Source: Strigamia acuminata (taxonomy: Eukaryota; Arthropoda; Chilopoda; Geophilomorpha; Linotaeniidae). Taken from it: a stretch of 64,000 nt of DNA. Location: positions 13,454,001-13,518,000 of the forward strand of contig OX442316.1 of the NCBI GenBank assembly GCA_949358305.1, written 5' to 3'. Below are positions 10,752 through 22,765 of this stretch, piece by piece. The notes under the pieces were generated by a model. That model saw nothing but the letters and a program-made list of their open reading frames with translations. It had not been told where the DNA came from and did no database searches. A program made the translations under genes and the position numbers. How positions within the stretch are numbered: position 1 is the first letter of the stretch; every line of letters starts with the position of its first letter.

Positions 10752-11079
10752 CTCGAACTCACTACAAGGTTGGCCTTTCTTCCATTGACCGAGTCTCATT
10801 ACTCCTAACTATAGACTGTGTACTACAACCAGGAAAAGTAGTTTTGTTTGTTTTTTCATTTTTGTGATTATTATTTCATCATACATGTTTTTTCAGTTTA
10901 TTGGTTGCTGTGTCAGGAAAGCACACAATTTTTGAATTTTGTATTGGTTATTCTGTCTGGAAAACAGTCAAAATGTCAACAAAGTAACTCTGGTGTTTTG
11001 GTCTATTTTTTTGTATCACTACACAAGTGAAATGGCTCGTCCAATGGGAGAAAGGCCAACCTTGTAGTGAGTTCGAATA
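10752..11079. mobile_element. Foldback element B, relative of element A
   Basis: The left arm (10752-10800) and right arm (11030-11079) are inverted copies sharing CGAACTCACTACAAGGTTGG and then CCTTTCT(T/C)CCATTG. Beyond each arm the inner flank matches the opposite inner flank of element A, including (T/C)GTGTAGTGAT and AGGA(A/G)AAGTAG. The arms are imperfect, so B is older than A. The spacer is T-rich and non-coding. Confidence 0.65.
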
Positions 11080-11445
11080 TATACGATTTAATATTAAACA
11101 ATACAAATATATTCCAACTCACTGTAACCAAAATCAAAAACCAACCACCGCCATTTTATCTTTTTCGAATGCTAATCCCCTGGAATTCACTCAATTAAAT
11201 CAACCACCTTCGCAGACGTAGAGCAAATGCGATTAAAATGCAAACACTCATCAATCTCGCGAAATGTTCTCGTGCCAAACGAGTTTCTTTCTTTTTTTTA
11301 TCTTGTAAAAAAATAAAAAAATAAAAAAAAAAATCCATCTTTACGTGTCATCGTAACATGATGAATGTCGTTTCTAAATCTTAGTCCGGTCATAAATCGA
11401 GCTCACTCCAACTTGCAACGGGCAAATTTACGCGAGGCTTTTTAG
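11080..11445. other. Non-coding spacer
   Basis: A-rich stretch around 11305-11335. Otherwise nothing recognisable. Confidence 0.5.
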
Positions 11446-11772
11446 CGTCGCATCACATGCAAGCAGCGTCGTCGCACGCGCTGATTTACAGCCCTCTGAT
11501 TCAACGGCAAGAGGACTTGAGCATCACACTTCCACTGGCGCAACTACCAGCCAGGGGAAGGCTTAGTGCCGTCTACACGACCCCTTTTACTCAAATGGAA
11601 CTTGAAGTGCTCCTGGCTATTAGACAAAAGCAACCATTTTACAAACTTCGTATCATTTTCCTTTTTCAAAGACAAAAGCAGACACCAACTTTACGACTAA
11701 TTGCGCCGTTCTTCCAGCCGTCTAAACTCCCTGTGAATAATCGAAGTTGAATAAAGTAAAAAAAAAAAAAAA
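11446..11772 (+). other. Possible exon or retrocopy ending in AATAAA and a poly-A run
   Basis: After CTTTTTAG (a possible acceptor at 11444-11445) a frame runs 101 codons to TGA (11748-11750). AATAAA starts at 11750, and an A15 run follows at 11758-11772. Peptide content is mixed (contains PLAQLPARGRLSAVY) and unrecognised. The stop, AATAAA and A-run order looks like the 3' end of a reverse-transcribed mRNA. It may equally be coincidence in A-rich DNA. Confidence 0.25.
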
Positions 11773-13550
11773 TGTCCTCTTCCCGCCTCGCCCAGTTTAT
11801 CCTCCACCACATGGGCTGTGGATCTCATTAAAGGAACCAGCCCTCGAGGAACCAATGGCACTCAGAGGAACTTCATCATCAAAAAAGAAAATCCTTTTGC
11901 CCGCAGTCTTTTGCTTTTACTTGCAATGATCACATTCCCACGAGACCCTGTCGACAAACCAATCGGAAAGGGCACTAATCCGGAATTAATTGACCATTTG
12001 CGAACCTGAGATTTTTGCCCAATGTGGTCGCTCGCCGCCGGTTCTCGAATTAATCCAAGGAATGTTGTAGACAGTATGGAAAAATGCCATTTTTCTGCCG
12101 CCGTCACTGTGAAATATTCCGGTAGTTAAGTATAAATAATGGTTACGGTTTGAATACATCTTGCGGCCGAGTCAAAGCTCTCGTAATTCCAATTTGGAGC
12201 TGGGGTTTTGTGTGTGGTTTGCTTCTTTATTCTTTATCCTTTCGCTAGCTCAGGTCCTATTGGCTTTTCTGTGCGCTTTTTATCCTTTTTTGATGTATAC
12301 AATTTTATTTTTATGCTTTTCAAGATGCTGTTCCGTTACTAATAACAATTTGGCAAATGGAACAATTCCATTTACCTCGACCTAAATTGCGACAATAGTT
12401 GTTCTGGTAATGATTAAATGCTGAAATATTTTCTTTTGTGGCAGCCATTGTGAATTTGTGTATTAAAACAGAAAAAAAACAGGCAGAAACCACTTTGTGT
12501 TACGAGAATCTCGTGGAAAATCTCGTTTTGACCCTCGTGGCAAGACAATACGAGTTTTCGACGTTCATTGCGTTCTCAGAAACTCTAAAAACTTTAACCA
12601 AACTTCAATGTTCCTTTCATGCTTTTCTAACCAAAGCAAACTTTACCACACCAACAACAATTCCATAGAAATTCCACAAATTCTTCATTAATTATGCGCG
12701 TTAAAAATATCAAGACGGTTCTAAGCGCCCCTTTAACAGCATTACAGCTTAATTTGCTTAAATTCTGAGTGAAGCTACATTAATTTTGCGCACAAACTTG
12801 GTTCAAATCATGTCAAATGAAACCTCATCTGCATGTCCATAACTCGAAATCAGATTACGGCAATCTTATTAAAGATACAGCATCAATTCACCTTTAAGGC
12901 TCAGTTACGTTCAAGAGTCGTTGAATATTCCAGTCTTCACCTCGAGCATCATTTTACGTGAGATTTAATCTACAGTCTCATTTCGCATCCCGAATATCCA
13001 ACTGAGGCTTTACTAATTAGTCGACATTTTCGAGACCACTAACAAACCCGCACCCAACTTGACAAAAACATAAAACATAATGATCGCAACGCCCGAAAAG
13101 TAAACAAAAATCAGAAGCAAAGGATATAAAACTTTTGCAAACAATTTTAGCATCAAAGTCCAATAATTCTTTGAATGCAGAACAGCCACAAACGAGCCCC
13201 GAGTGACTCTTGCAGCAATAACCGCTCTCTACGCTATTTATTTACAGCAGTAGCCACTCGCACCCCGCGACCTCAGTCGCCGTTATCGGCACCGTCCGTT
13301 AATTCTAATCCTTGCGTATCTCTCGAGAGCAGTTTACCTAAACAAAAGACGCATATCTATCTCTCTTCCCCCCCCCCTTTGCTCAAACTCGAGCATCAAA
13401 ACTACAGTATCTCTCGCTACAAACTTTTCCTTCTAATTCTCTTAACAAAATTTGCAAAATTTATAATCTTAAATTGGGAATATCATTTTATTCGATCTCA
13501 TTCAATTCAGTTTGTCTATGGCCAACCAACCAACCCAAGCCATTTTTAAG
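11773..13550. other. Non-coding spacer
   Basis: No gene supported. 13175-13410 is open and Ser/Pro-rich on the plus strand, but this fits the A/C-rich strand composition. A C9 run lies near 13371. Confidence 0.5.
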
Positions 13551-13849
13551 CACTGTATTTTACCGATTAGAGTCGCCCTCGAATAGTAGCCGCGGCTGAG
13601 ACACCAAGAATACCGTATTTTTGCAAAAGTACGGCATTGTTTCCGTATTTAACCTCACGAACGATGAATGTACGCTTCGTTCGTGACGTTCAGACTTCGT
13701 TTGTTACATTAAACAAATGTAACCAACGAAAAACTGAAATTGTAATTGCTGACAAAAATGGCAGTTTTGAATAAGAGCCGGAGCTCTTAATTTCTAAAAT
13801 ACGGTATTTGTTTTAACAAAAAATTCGTTGTAACGAGGTTCGACTGTAA
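13551..13849. mobile_element. Hairpin-rich element with pogo/Tigger-like right terminus
   Basis: The right end reads TTCGTTGTAACGAGGTTCGACTGTA in pieces: TTCGTTGTAACGAGG (13826-13840) then TTCGACTGTA. Its reverse complement, CAGTCGAACCTCGTTA, has the form of pogo/Tigger termini next to a TA. Inside are ACCGTATTTT / AAAATACGGT inverted copies (about 13612 and 13796) and a 14-bp near-perfect hairpin TCGTTTGTTACATT / AATGTAACCAACGA (about 13696-13728). The left end (AGTCGCCCTCGAATAG near 13572) is decayed or belongs to another element. Confidence 0.4.
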
Positions 13850-14399
13850 TTTGTTCTGGAGAGTTCTGGCCTACTTTCACCCCTGGTAATGTTGGTAAGA
13901 AACTTTATTAATACTTTAAAAAACTGACCACTGAGGTCTTTAAATACACTTAAAAGCATATATGGTCCGTTTTTCAATTACAAAAGATGCCATTAGGGCA
14001 AATCGTCCAATTAAATAGCTCTGATTACAAATCCAATCAAATATTTCGAGTTTAATTATAACAAAATTAATTATAAACAAATACAAACTTCTTCAGTTTT
14101 CACAAAATTGTTCAATTTCAAAATTTCATTAACTTTAAGCAAATTATCCACAACAACAGCCGCAATTTGTCAATTTTATACAATTTTAATTACCGGTAAC
14201 TAATGGAATAAAAAAAAAGTGGTCAACAACATCTCACCTGTCTAACATGACCGTTTTATTTTTTTTCAAATCGTTTGACCTCAAACCCCTTTATCTGCAA
14301 ACCAATACATCACTCACGAGTAAAGTCACTTTTATTTTCTTCACGTGCGCTTATCTCCCACATCCGACCACGCCCATCAATTATACAGTCCTTCCTTCT
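13850..14399. other. Non-coding spacer
   Basis: AT-rich with no gene. A minus-strand donor-like CAG|GTGAGAT sits near 14236, with no exon that I can define. Confidence 0.4.
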
Positions 14400-14600
14400 T
14401 TTCCTTCCGTGTCCGACCGACCATCGGTCCTGGAACCGAGCAGCAGCGGCCGCACCCTCGGGCGGACGTACACCGAGCAATCTGGGCGCGGCCAATCGAT
14501 CCAATTACCTGCGTCGCTTGCGACAATCGCAACGAGACGCCGACCACGCCTGTCAATTAAAGATCTACATCCAACAAAGATTCGACCAACAACAACGCCC
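14400..14600 (+). other. GC-rich island with coding-like plus-strand frame
   Basis: A 200-bp island far richer in G+C and CpG than its surroundings. On the plus strand one frame reads SGGRTPSNLGAANRSNYLRR and continues with Arg/Gln-rich, coiled-coil-like sequence. The minus strand is also open for 65 codons. It could be an exon or a promoter/first exon of a minus-strand gene. I recognise no protein. Confidence 0.25.
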
Positions 14601-14759
14601 GCAAAGAATATTTACCCATGTACCACCGAAAGCCCAATGCCCAATTCCCCAACCAACATCCTCAAAAGCGAAAATAATTGTCTTATCGATTGAGCAAAAC
14701 ATCAATAAAAATAAAAAATTTAAAAAAAAAATAAAAATAGACATTTCTTTAGCATGATT

Positions 14760-16786
14760 ATTGTTCACTTCATATTATAATAAAACCCACATGAGATTTC
14801 GCAATGATTAAAGGTTTTCTTTCTCTTTTTTTCCCTTTCTTCCTTCCCTCCAATTTCAATCCGTAATGATAAGTTTGCAAAAAAATTGTCTCGGGTTACC
14901 ATGGTGATAATTCTTATAAATAAACAAACGCAGTCGACCGGTGCATCGTAACTAACCGTGGATTGTACACTACAATTAAGCTTGAAAAGAAAGAAGAGAG
15001 GATCAAGCGTGTATACAGGTGGCGATGTATTAGAAACACTTGGCCGAGTGTTCGATTAATTCCAGGTCGCTGATAATTGACAAAGCCATGAAAGGCATGA
15101 GTGAGAACGTGCACGTTCTCCGGAGACCACATCACTATGGAATAGACACCAAACAAGTAACTATTAAACAGGGAAACGACTGACTGCTAACGAAGGGTTG
15201 ACCAAACTTCCTTCCCATTCAATTTGCGCAGAGGTCATTTTCTTAATTAATTACCTGCGTCAACCAAAGTGGCAGGTTTACGTAATTCGATCGTGTCACG
15301 GTGAGTAAATAAATTAATAAATCAAAGCGAACAAACAAGATCGTCAAATCTGTGTAAATACATTGATTTTATTTATTTATTTATTCATCACAATCAATAA
15401 GTTAATGAATTTCGTGATGTTTTGTTGAAAAATAATTCTTTAATTATTAATTTCGTTAGGGGGAAGAAAAATGACATATTCGGTAGTAAAAAATAAAAAT
15501 AAAAAGTAGAAACGAGAAATAATTCACTTTTGGGATGCGAGGATTGAACGAAGCTATAGAGAAAATCTATTGTCCACTATCGATCGCGTTTTCTTCTAAT
15601 TAGTTACGGAGCGCCTTCTTCACCACCCCTCTGCCTGATTTACAAGGGCTTTCACTCGAAATTCATCGCTAATGAAGACAGAACCCGAGTCATCATTTAA
15701 CTCCCTGTTGCTAAGCAACCGTCGTCAAGAGTTAAAAACCTCTCATTTTATTCCTCTATACATCGAAATTATAAATAAAAAAAAAAATCCACGTTCAAAA
15801 TATTCGATAAAAAATAAAAAAGAATTCCCTTTAGTAAAAAAAAAAAATTAATTACGGAATTTTATCTCTTATTAATAAATTTCCTGCCTAAAAAATTAAA
15901 TCTTTATCAATTTCAAAAAATAATTTAAAAATGTGTATTAAATTACACTTTAAAACTTTATAAGACATTCATCAAATAAAATCGTTTAAAAAAATATCTC
16001 AACTTGTCCACTGTCATAGAGAGGACCACCCTCTAATTTCAACATGATGAGTGGGCACTTTTGCAGTTTTGCCAGACCCGGTAATGGAAAACTTCCTAAG
16101 AAACGTGCAAAAAAAGAAAAAGAAAAAAAACAATATGTACACAGATAAATTTTCAATCTAACCAAACCCAACCAAGTTTTAACTTCACCACAATTACTCA
16201 CGGGGCCATCAACTTAAACACTAAACAAACCCTAAACCTCTTAATGTCAATTCCTATCGACTATTCTCAAATTCAAAACCTTTAAATGCAATTACAAACC
16301 GCATCGACCATCAATGACCAATTAATCCGACTACGAAGACAAAAAGGTCAACATTCCCTAATCGACAAAAGAATCAGAGTCGCAAAACAAACCACAAAAA
16401 CAACTGGCCCTTGTCCACTAACGAGCGAAGTCATTAGTTCTCCACGGCTTTCAGGTTTCCCATTTGTCCGTAGGGAAAAACATAACCGATAACAATCTGC
16501 TGTTCCCAGTCAACTCCAAAAACCCATACACTTGGAAACAAAAATAAATACAATTTACCAATAATTTCAAATCGGCCACCCCACGAGACATTCTGCTGCA
16601 AAAATTATATATTTAAACACCTATAAATATTAACGGAAACACGAATTATTGGAAAAATGCATTTATTTATGTGCCTGCTTATTTATTAGGTAATAAAATT
16701 ATTTCCAGTAATACAAAAAAAAATTTAATTTAATGGAAACTTTTTTTTCAGGTGTTTTCATCAGCAAAGCCACATGTGGCGACGCC
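14760..16786. other. Non-coding spacer
   Basis: No gene supported. Notable items are an X-box-like palindrome at 15707 and A-rich runs at 15770-15850. Confidence 0.5.
15707..15720. promoter_or_regulatory. RFX X-box-like palindrome
   Basis: GTTGCTAAGCAACC contains the exact inverted halves GTTGC and GCAAC, three bases apart, as in known X-box variants. No target gene is visible. Confidence 0.3.
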
Positions 16787-16860
16787 CATGTGGTTAAAAA
16801 TACATTGAAATTATATTGCAATGTATTGCAAGTATTGAGTTTCACGAGAATGCATTTTGG
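16787..16860 (+). mobile_element. MITE family D, partial copy 1
   Basis: Starts CCCATGTGGTTAAAAATACA, then an ATATTGCAATGTATTGCA block and TTTCACGAGAATGCATTTTG. These blocks match the termini and interior of the copies at 17897 and 39176. The far terminus is missing. Confidence 0.5.
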
Positions 16861-17026
16861 AAAACAGTTTTGTCCAAAAAAGAGTGTTTTTAGTATTCAA
16901 AAGTAAATAAATATTAAAATATGCGAATTTAGCTTAAAAAACAGCTATATATTTCCTTTCAACTGTTGTACACTTAAATATTAAACATAAAAAAAAATAT
17001 TTTAAAAAATATATAAAAAATTACCT

Positions 17027-17039
17027 CCAACAGAGGGCG
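17027..17039 (+). promoter_or_regulatory. CTCF-like motif
   Basis: CCAACAGAGGGCG matches the conserved CTCF core CCASYAGRKGGCR at all but one position. Called from the motif alone. Confidence 0.25.
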
Positions 17040-17881
17040 TGGTCATGTTTCATGTCATCGGTGCGTGATGATGCAGACAAAAAAAAGCTGGAAAGGAAAA
17101 AAAGAAAAACCTGAAGTAAAAAAAAAAAATAAAATAAATAAATAATAAATAAATAAATAATTAAAAAATATATTTATTTTCATTCCTTGAATAATTTATT
17201 TCCATTCCATAAACGACAACGTAATCACACTCATGCACGAATTCCTAACAACGTTTCTCAAACAACTTTTCACACATTTCCTTTCTCCACTCTCGAGTTT
17301 CCACATCCGACTTAAAATGTTTTATTCAAGTGCACTTTTCACTAAAATGACACTGTGCAGGCAAAACAGATCTTAGATTTAAAGGAAACGCCAATTATTC
17401 TTTTCTAAGTCGGCGCATGCTCGATATGACTTATGCAAACCGTGAAGGAGTAAAATGGTGAAAAATTCATCACGTTCTGCAGCGAATTGCAAAACTTTAC
17501 AAACTTAACAAATTACCAGACCTCATTCATTATTTTCTCTTTTTACTTAAAAACTCGCCAATCATTGGCTGCAGATAATAATACAATTGCCTGCACGTGT
17601 AAAGAAACATCTTCCTCACGCCGATGCCAAGTTGCCAACAACAAATTCAATATTAATCACTAGCTTGAATCCCATCGCCTCACAAATGGTATTGCACTCC
17701 ATAATGCATCAGTGGGGATGGGAAAATGGGAAAACATTACCACCACTAGCCGCCTGTGGCGTGACTCCTTTGTCGTCGTCACGACCCCCACACTCTACCC
17801 TTTTCTTCCACCTCCTCATTAGATTTATGTCGTGGCAGTTCAGTGAATTCGACAACTGTTTCAACAGTGACCAACCACCAC

Positions 17882-17894
17882 GTTGCCTAGCAAC
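17882..17894. promoter_or_regulatory. RFX X-box-like palindrome
   Basis: GTTGCCTAGCAAC has exact inverted halves GTTGC and GCAAC with a three-base spacer. It ends two bases before the MITE copy at 17897. Confidence 0.3.
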
Positions 17895-17896
17895 AA

Positions 17897-18047
17897 CCCA
17901 TATGGTTCAAAAATACATTAAGTATATTATTTGTACATTAAATAATGCATTTTACAAAATATATCATCATTTGCAAACCAATAGCACGCAAAAATAAATC
18001 ACAAAATGCATTCTCGTAAAACCCGATGTATTTTTGAACCAAATGGG
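17897..18047. mobile_element. MITE family D, complete copy 2
   Basis: A 151-bp element. The left end CCCATATGGTTCAAAAATAC and the right end GTATTTTTGAACCAAATGGG are inverted copies with one mismatch. The interior carries AAGTATATTATTTGTAC and ATCATTTGCAAACCAATAGC, which recur in other copies. No coding capacity. No unambiguous target duplication is visible, so the superfamily is open. Confidence 0.7.
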
Positions 18048-18193
18048 AAAGCAAGACTGAATTAAAGAATTAAAACAAATGAATTTTACAAGTTGTTCTT
18101 CTGATTTTCACAGTAAAATTCATTAAGTGTTGTATTTTTAATACGTTCAGCTATTCCAAGAAAAATCGTTATCATGATTTCTTCATTCCTATT

Positions 18194-18226
<33 letters not shown>

Positions 18227-20872
18227 ACAACTGGAATATAGAGCGATAAATCATTCCAGCTCTTTCAACCAAAAGAAAAAAGAAAAAAAAAAAAAAAAAA
18301 ACTCAACTGAGTTAAATTTAAATTACAAATCTTTCTCTTTTTCACACTTGAGAAATCCTATAAATGGAAGAAGTAAAAGAAGGATCGTTAATACAGTTGT
18401 GATGAAAATCGATCGCCCACCACTGGCAGAAATGGGTGTGTTGACACCCTCCAGCGTCCCTGCCACCTAGTGAACGCCCTCATCCAAGAGTCGAGTGAAC
18501 TGCGAAAGAAAGTGTCAATCAAACAAAGCCCTCCAGTCGAAAAATTCAAACAAACGAAACAATCATTCACGGGTGTGACCACCAACACCCGACAAGTCGA
18601 GGGGTTCCCAATTAATCATGACCCTCTTTGACACTTTTTCTGGCTGCCTTTCATTGTAAAATCTAAATGACTTAATGTCTTTTCGTTTATTGTATTGCAA
18701 TAATTATGCGTTTTATTTCGATCGAGTTTTTAGATTGAGTTTTGTCATTTGTTTCATTTTATATTGCTCGAGGACCGTTTTAAGTGCCCTCTTGTATGCA
18801 AATTCTGCGCCACCAAGGTCCCTGCTGACCGGAAGTGGACCCCGTGCTTGCTAGAAGTCAAATTGTTATGTTATTTTAACCATCGCCTTTTCACTTGCAA
18901 CAATAACCATCGCTGCGACGCCAGATTCGTCTGTGAATCGCAAAGTCATTACACGCTTTACGAGAAGCCAAAAGCGAACCATTTAATCGAGTCCGAGAGA
19001 TTAATTCGATATTTCGGTGTCGGTTGTACGAGACTTCGCATCAAATTCCCAATGGTCATTTGAGAATTATGGCAAACCATAAAAAGAAAATCGAGTAAGA
19101 CATCAATTTTTTATGAGATTAGATGACACTGCACGATCACGATGCAATAACTGAAATTCATTCGAATTAAGGCAACGAATATGAATAAGAGTGTCCAACT
19201 GGTCTATGGTCAGTACTAAAAGCGTCGTTACGCCTTAAATCATTACGACGTTATGTCATTTGCCATAAAAGTCAATAGAACCGTCGTTTGATAGTCAATG
19301 CAACCAGGTTCATCAGCGCCCTGTGTCCCATCCAACTTTTTAAGAAGTTTATAAATCGTATTTACAAATTCATTGTTTTCGTCCATTGTTTTGAATACAC
19401 AAAAATTAAAATCGGTCTATTCCCCGTTCGCAACTTTACAGCTAGTCGGTGAATTTGGAGCACATTAATTTTGGCACCACTTGAGCCCTATTTCTGCTGT
19501 TTTTAGTAGCCACATTCCAAAAGTCAGTTTAGAATTGCAATTAAACGCTGTGCACTGCACAAATCAGCCGCCACTTGTTACAACGCTTGCACGTGAAGCA
19601 TCAAACACCAAAAAACGTGAGTAAAAGCAGAATTATGTTCAAAGACATAAGCCAGAATTCCTTAATTGCATGAAAATGAAGGAATTAAATTGCCATTTAC
19701 TTGTAAAGCCCAAAAACTAACTACAAACAGACACAAAAAACGAAATTATCTCACAATTCAATGCTTCAGCACGCTAATTCTGCCATATCGCTTCTGTTGC
19801 AGCACTCGTGTACAAGGCATCTGTTTGAATGTTACGCCACGGTATTAAGAAATAAATAAACCAGGTATCTGGAGGTTTGAAAAGTGTTTTCTTAGTGTGC
19901 TCTAGTTTATCAACAGTCTAGGACATACAACTGATAGCACTATATAGTCTCACGAGACAAGAACCAGCAGTCAGTAGTCAACAAGAGTGTAGCAACTACA
20001 AAGAATTTTTATTTTTTACTCCGAGTGTCAAGAATAAAGTGTAAACAGAATGAATAAACCTAAAAAAAAAAAAAACCCAACACTACACAATCGAAAAAAT
20101 ATGTTAGCACTCATTTTATTTATCTATTTACACGCCATGTTCGATTCGACACGACGACGGACACACGAAAAGCGTGAAAAGTCAAAAATCAAGTTACATG
20201 AAAAAAGAAGCAGCGTAGCTTTAATGTAACAAAACATAAAACGTAAATCCATTTTGCATAAACCACTCAAGCACCTCCACAGACATTTCGGCCGTATCTG
20301 CAATTCAAATGAGCTAAAGCCAAGCCAAAAGCGAATCGACAACTGTCAATTGGACTGAACTTCCCACTTCCATCATTCTGGCGCATGCTGTTAGACAGTC
20401 AAGCGGAACACCACATCCCCTTGCACTTGTCAGGGGAGAAAAAATGAAAAAATAAAGCTCAGGATTCAAATTATGATCTCGGAATACACACAAGTCACGT
20501 AAAACTCCCCTAACAAAAAAGGAAAAAATGTAATCACGTTTTTCAAATGAGTATTCGCTCTCCCTCCCTCCCTCCACCCAGCCCCACCCTTTATCTTTCC
20601 TGTCTTTCTTTTCTTATTTTCTGCACAGACATTTAATTAATTTGATCAAAAAGGAAGAAAAACCTCTTTTTGTCCCTCGCAAAGCTCTATCTATTTCTAT
20701 ACAAAAGCATTAAAAGGAATTACTTTTTCCAATATTAACTTTCGAAGACTTTAACATTTAGTTTTTAATTTATCTTAATTTATCTCGTGCAAATCAGATT
20801 TTTGATCAAATTGGAAGAAAAAAATTAATATTTGCGTCATACGATGTAAAAGCATAAATTTAAGTCGCTATA
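18048..20872. other. Non-coding spacer
   Basis: No gene supported. Contains A- and T-runs near 18190-18300 and a CTCF-like site at 18460. The 104-codon frame at 18749-19063 has several Cys residues but no recognisable finger spacing. Confidence 0.45.
18460..18473 (-). promoter_or_regulatory. CTCF-like motif
   Basis: CTGCCACCTAGTGA is the reverse complement of the textbook CTCF core CCACTAGGTGGCAG except for one base. It is 1.4 kb from a second, oppositely oriented candidate at 17027. Motif evidence only. Confidence 0.3.
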
Positions 20873-20884
20873 GCCGTATACGGC
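20873..20884. repeat. Perfect palindrome GCCGTATACGGC
   Basis: A 12-bp perfect palindrome with CpG steps in AT-rich DNA, just downstream of the candidate minus-strand exon ending at 20893. Confidence 0.6.
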
Positions 20885-20892
20885 GATGTTTT

Positions 20893-21190
20893 TTATAATG
20901 GGAAATCGTACCGTGCATCAGGTCGTAAATGGAGATACGACTCGTCTCGCCAACCCCCAAGAACGAATCGGAAATTAAATTTATCTCGAAAATGAAAAGG
21001 TCTGATATGGTGTATATACGTATAAAGTTGGACGTCGGACACAGTTAGATTAGGCCTATCCCGAGTAATGACTCGTATCGGAACAAAGCACACAGCAAAA
21101 GACGGGGAGCACTGACCACACATCGGGTCGCGTGGACGCGTGAAATTAGTTTGTGATAACGAATGAATAAATCTCCACAACGACCCTAGG
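20893..21190 (-). other. Possible minus-strand terminal exon, unrecognised
   Basis: The minus-strand frame is open for about 100 codons, ending in ARYDFPL and then TAA. Content is diverse and not low-complexity (Cys, Trp, Tyr, Asp, Phe present; includes NLTVSDVQLYTYIHHIRPF). A possible acceptor, AACCTTTAG, precedes it at about 21190. No ATG in good context was found and I recognise no domain. It could equally be a transposon remnant. Confidence 0.3.
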
Positions 21191-22542
21191 CTAAAGGTTC
21201 TCCAGGGTGAGCCCAAGATTGCCAGTCAGGCGCCAAATTGACGTGCAGACGAAAAAAGTGACAGCCTCAAGAAAAATGAAATAAAAAGAAAGAAAGACAA
21301 AGTTTAATCTCGTTTTAATCAACTATAAATTATGACACGACGGATCAATTCATAAAGTCAAGTTAGAACTTTAAATCTTTATACATTACCAAAAAAAAAA
21401 TTAAAAATTAAAAAATTAAAAAAAAAAAAATAATTGAGAAATTCAAAGTTTCTGTGCGGAAAAGTGTTCAGCAGCAAAGCTCAGGGGCAGCCATTTTCAA
21501 TTTCTATTCCCATCATTTTATAAACTTTTTTTTTTTTACTTTAACCGAAAAGCGAAACCTCGTCATCTAAATGAACCAAGACCAAGAAAGAAAAAAAAAT
21601 TCATTCTACAAATCACGAATTTGCACACCTAGCCTTCGCTTGCCTTCATCATTTTATTAAACCGATGCAGAAACCGAATGCATTTAAATAGCATAGAAGC
21701 TATGCGTGAGTAAAGGATTGAAATTTGCCGCTGCTGACACTTGGCCAATTTCCCACCGACAACGTCTCCATCCGAGGATAAAATTCCAAATGAATACCGT
21801 GACTTCGCCTTGTCGCATAAAAAGCCTAATTCCAAGAATGTTGGTTGAGTGCTGTGCGTGTATGGGTTACGCCAAGCCTTTTATGGAGGCGTCAAGAAGA
21901 AATAAAAAAAAATCCTACTGAGGCGCACTTACACGCATCTAGACCCAAACTAGACGGCTTAAAAATATATATAGATTTATAAATAAATATATATATATAT
22001 GTATATATATAAAAGTAGATTATGGCTGCAGAAAGTCGGTAGGCAAAATTTTATTCACATCGCGTTCGTCTTAGGCGAGAAAATCTGCAAGAATATCCGA
22101 CGAAACAGCCAATATCGAGAAACACCCGAGCAACGGGCAAAAGGTGGCTGCCCTCGCTCGTTTGATCCTCCACTCGTAATAATATTGAGTAGAGAAACTG
22201 CACTCAACTAAACGAGAAAGAGATAAAGTGTGAGAGAAACGACGTTTACCTTTTCAAGGGGTTAAGAGGGGGTCATCGCAAACACCTTAATTCATATGCA
22301 ATAAATTAAACTCGACCTTACACCTTGTTTAATGTCAAATATTGTATTAACATTTATATTGAATTTGCGAGAAATTCGACGCGCTTTTTAAGAAAAACGA
22401 ATACTCCGCCTTGAGCTCCCCTGCAGCACTCGCAAAACAAAAATAAACGAAGTGTCTGCAAAATAAAGAAATATTCTGCAGTATTGTCCTTGTACATCCT
22501 GATTTACAATACGCAAATACATTAAATCTGCTGTAAATTCAG
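21190..22542. other. Non-coding spacer
   Basis: A- and T-runs at 21395-21600 and an AT dinucleotide-rich run at 21965-22012. No gene supported. Confidence 0.5.
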
Positions 22543-22765
22543 AAAATCAACCAATTTTTGATGCAAAACCATATTTTTATGTAAATCAATCAAATTTAGA
22601 TGCAAATTAACCAAATTTTGATGCAAATCGACCAAATTTTGATGCCAACCAACCAATTTTTATGCAAATAAACCAAATTTTGATGCAAATCGATCAAATT
22701 TTGATGCAAATCGATCAAATTTTGATGCCAACCAACCAACCAATTTTTATGCAAATCAGCAAATT
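22543..22765. repeat. Minisatellite with 21-bp unit
   Basis: About ten imperfect units of the type GATGCAAATCGATCAAATTTT, with variants containing CCAACCAACC insertions. It is followed by ordinary sequence and not by the tail found after the arrays at 25774 and 43660. Confidence 0.8.
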
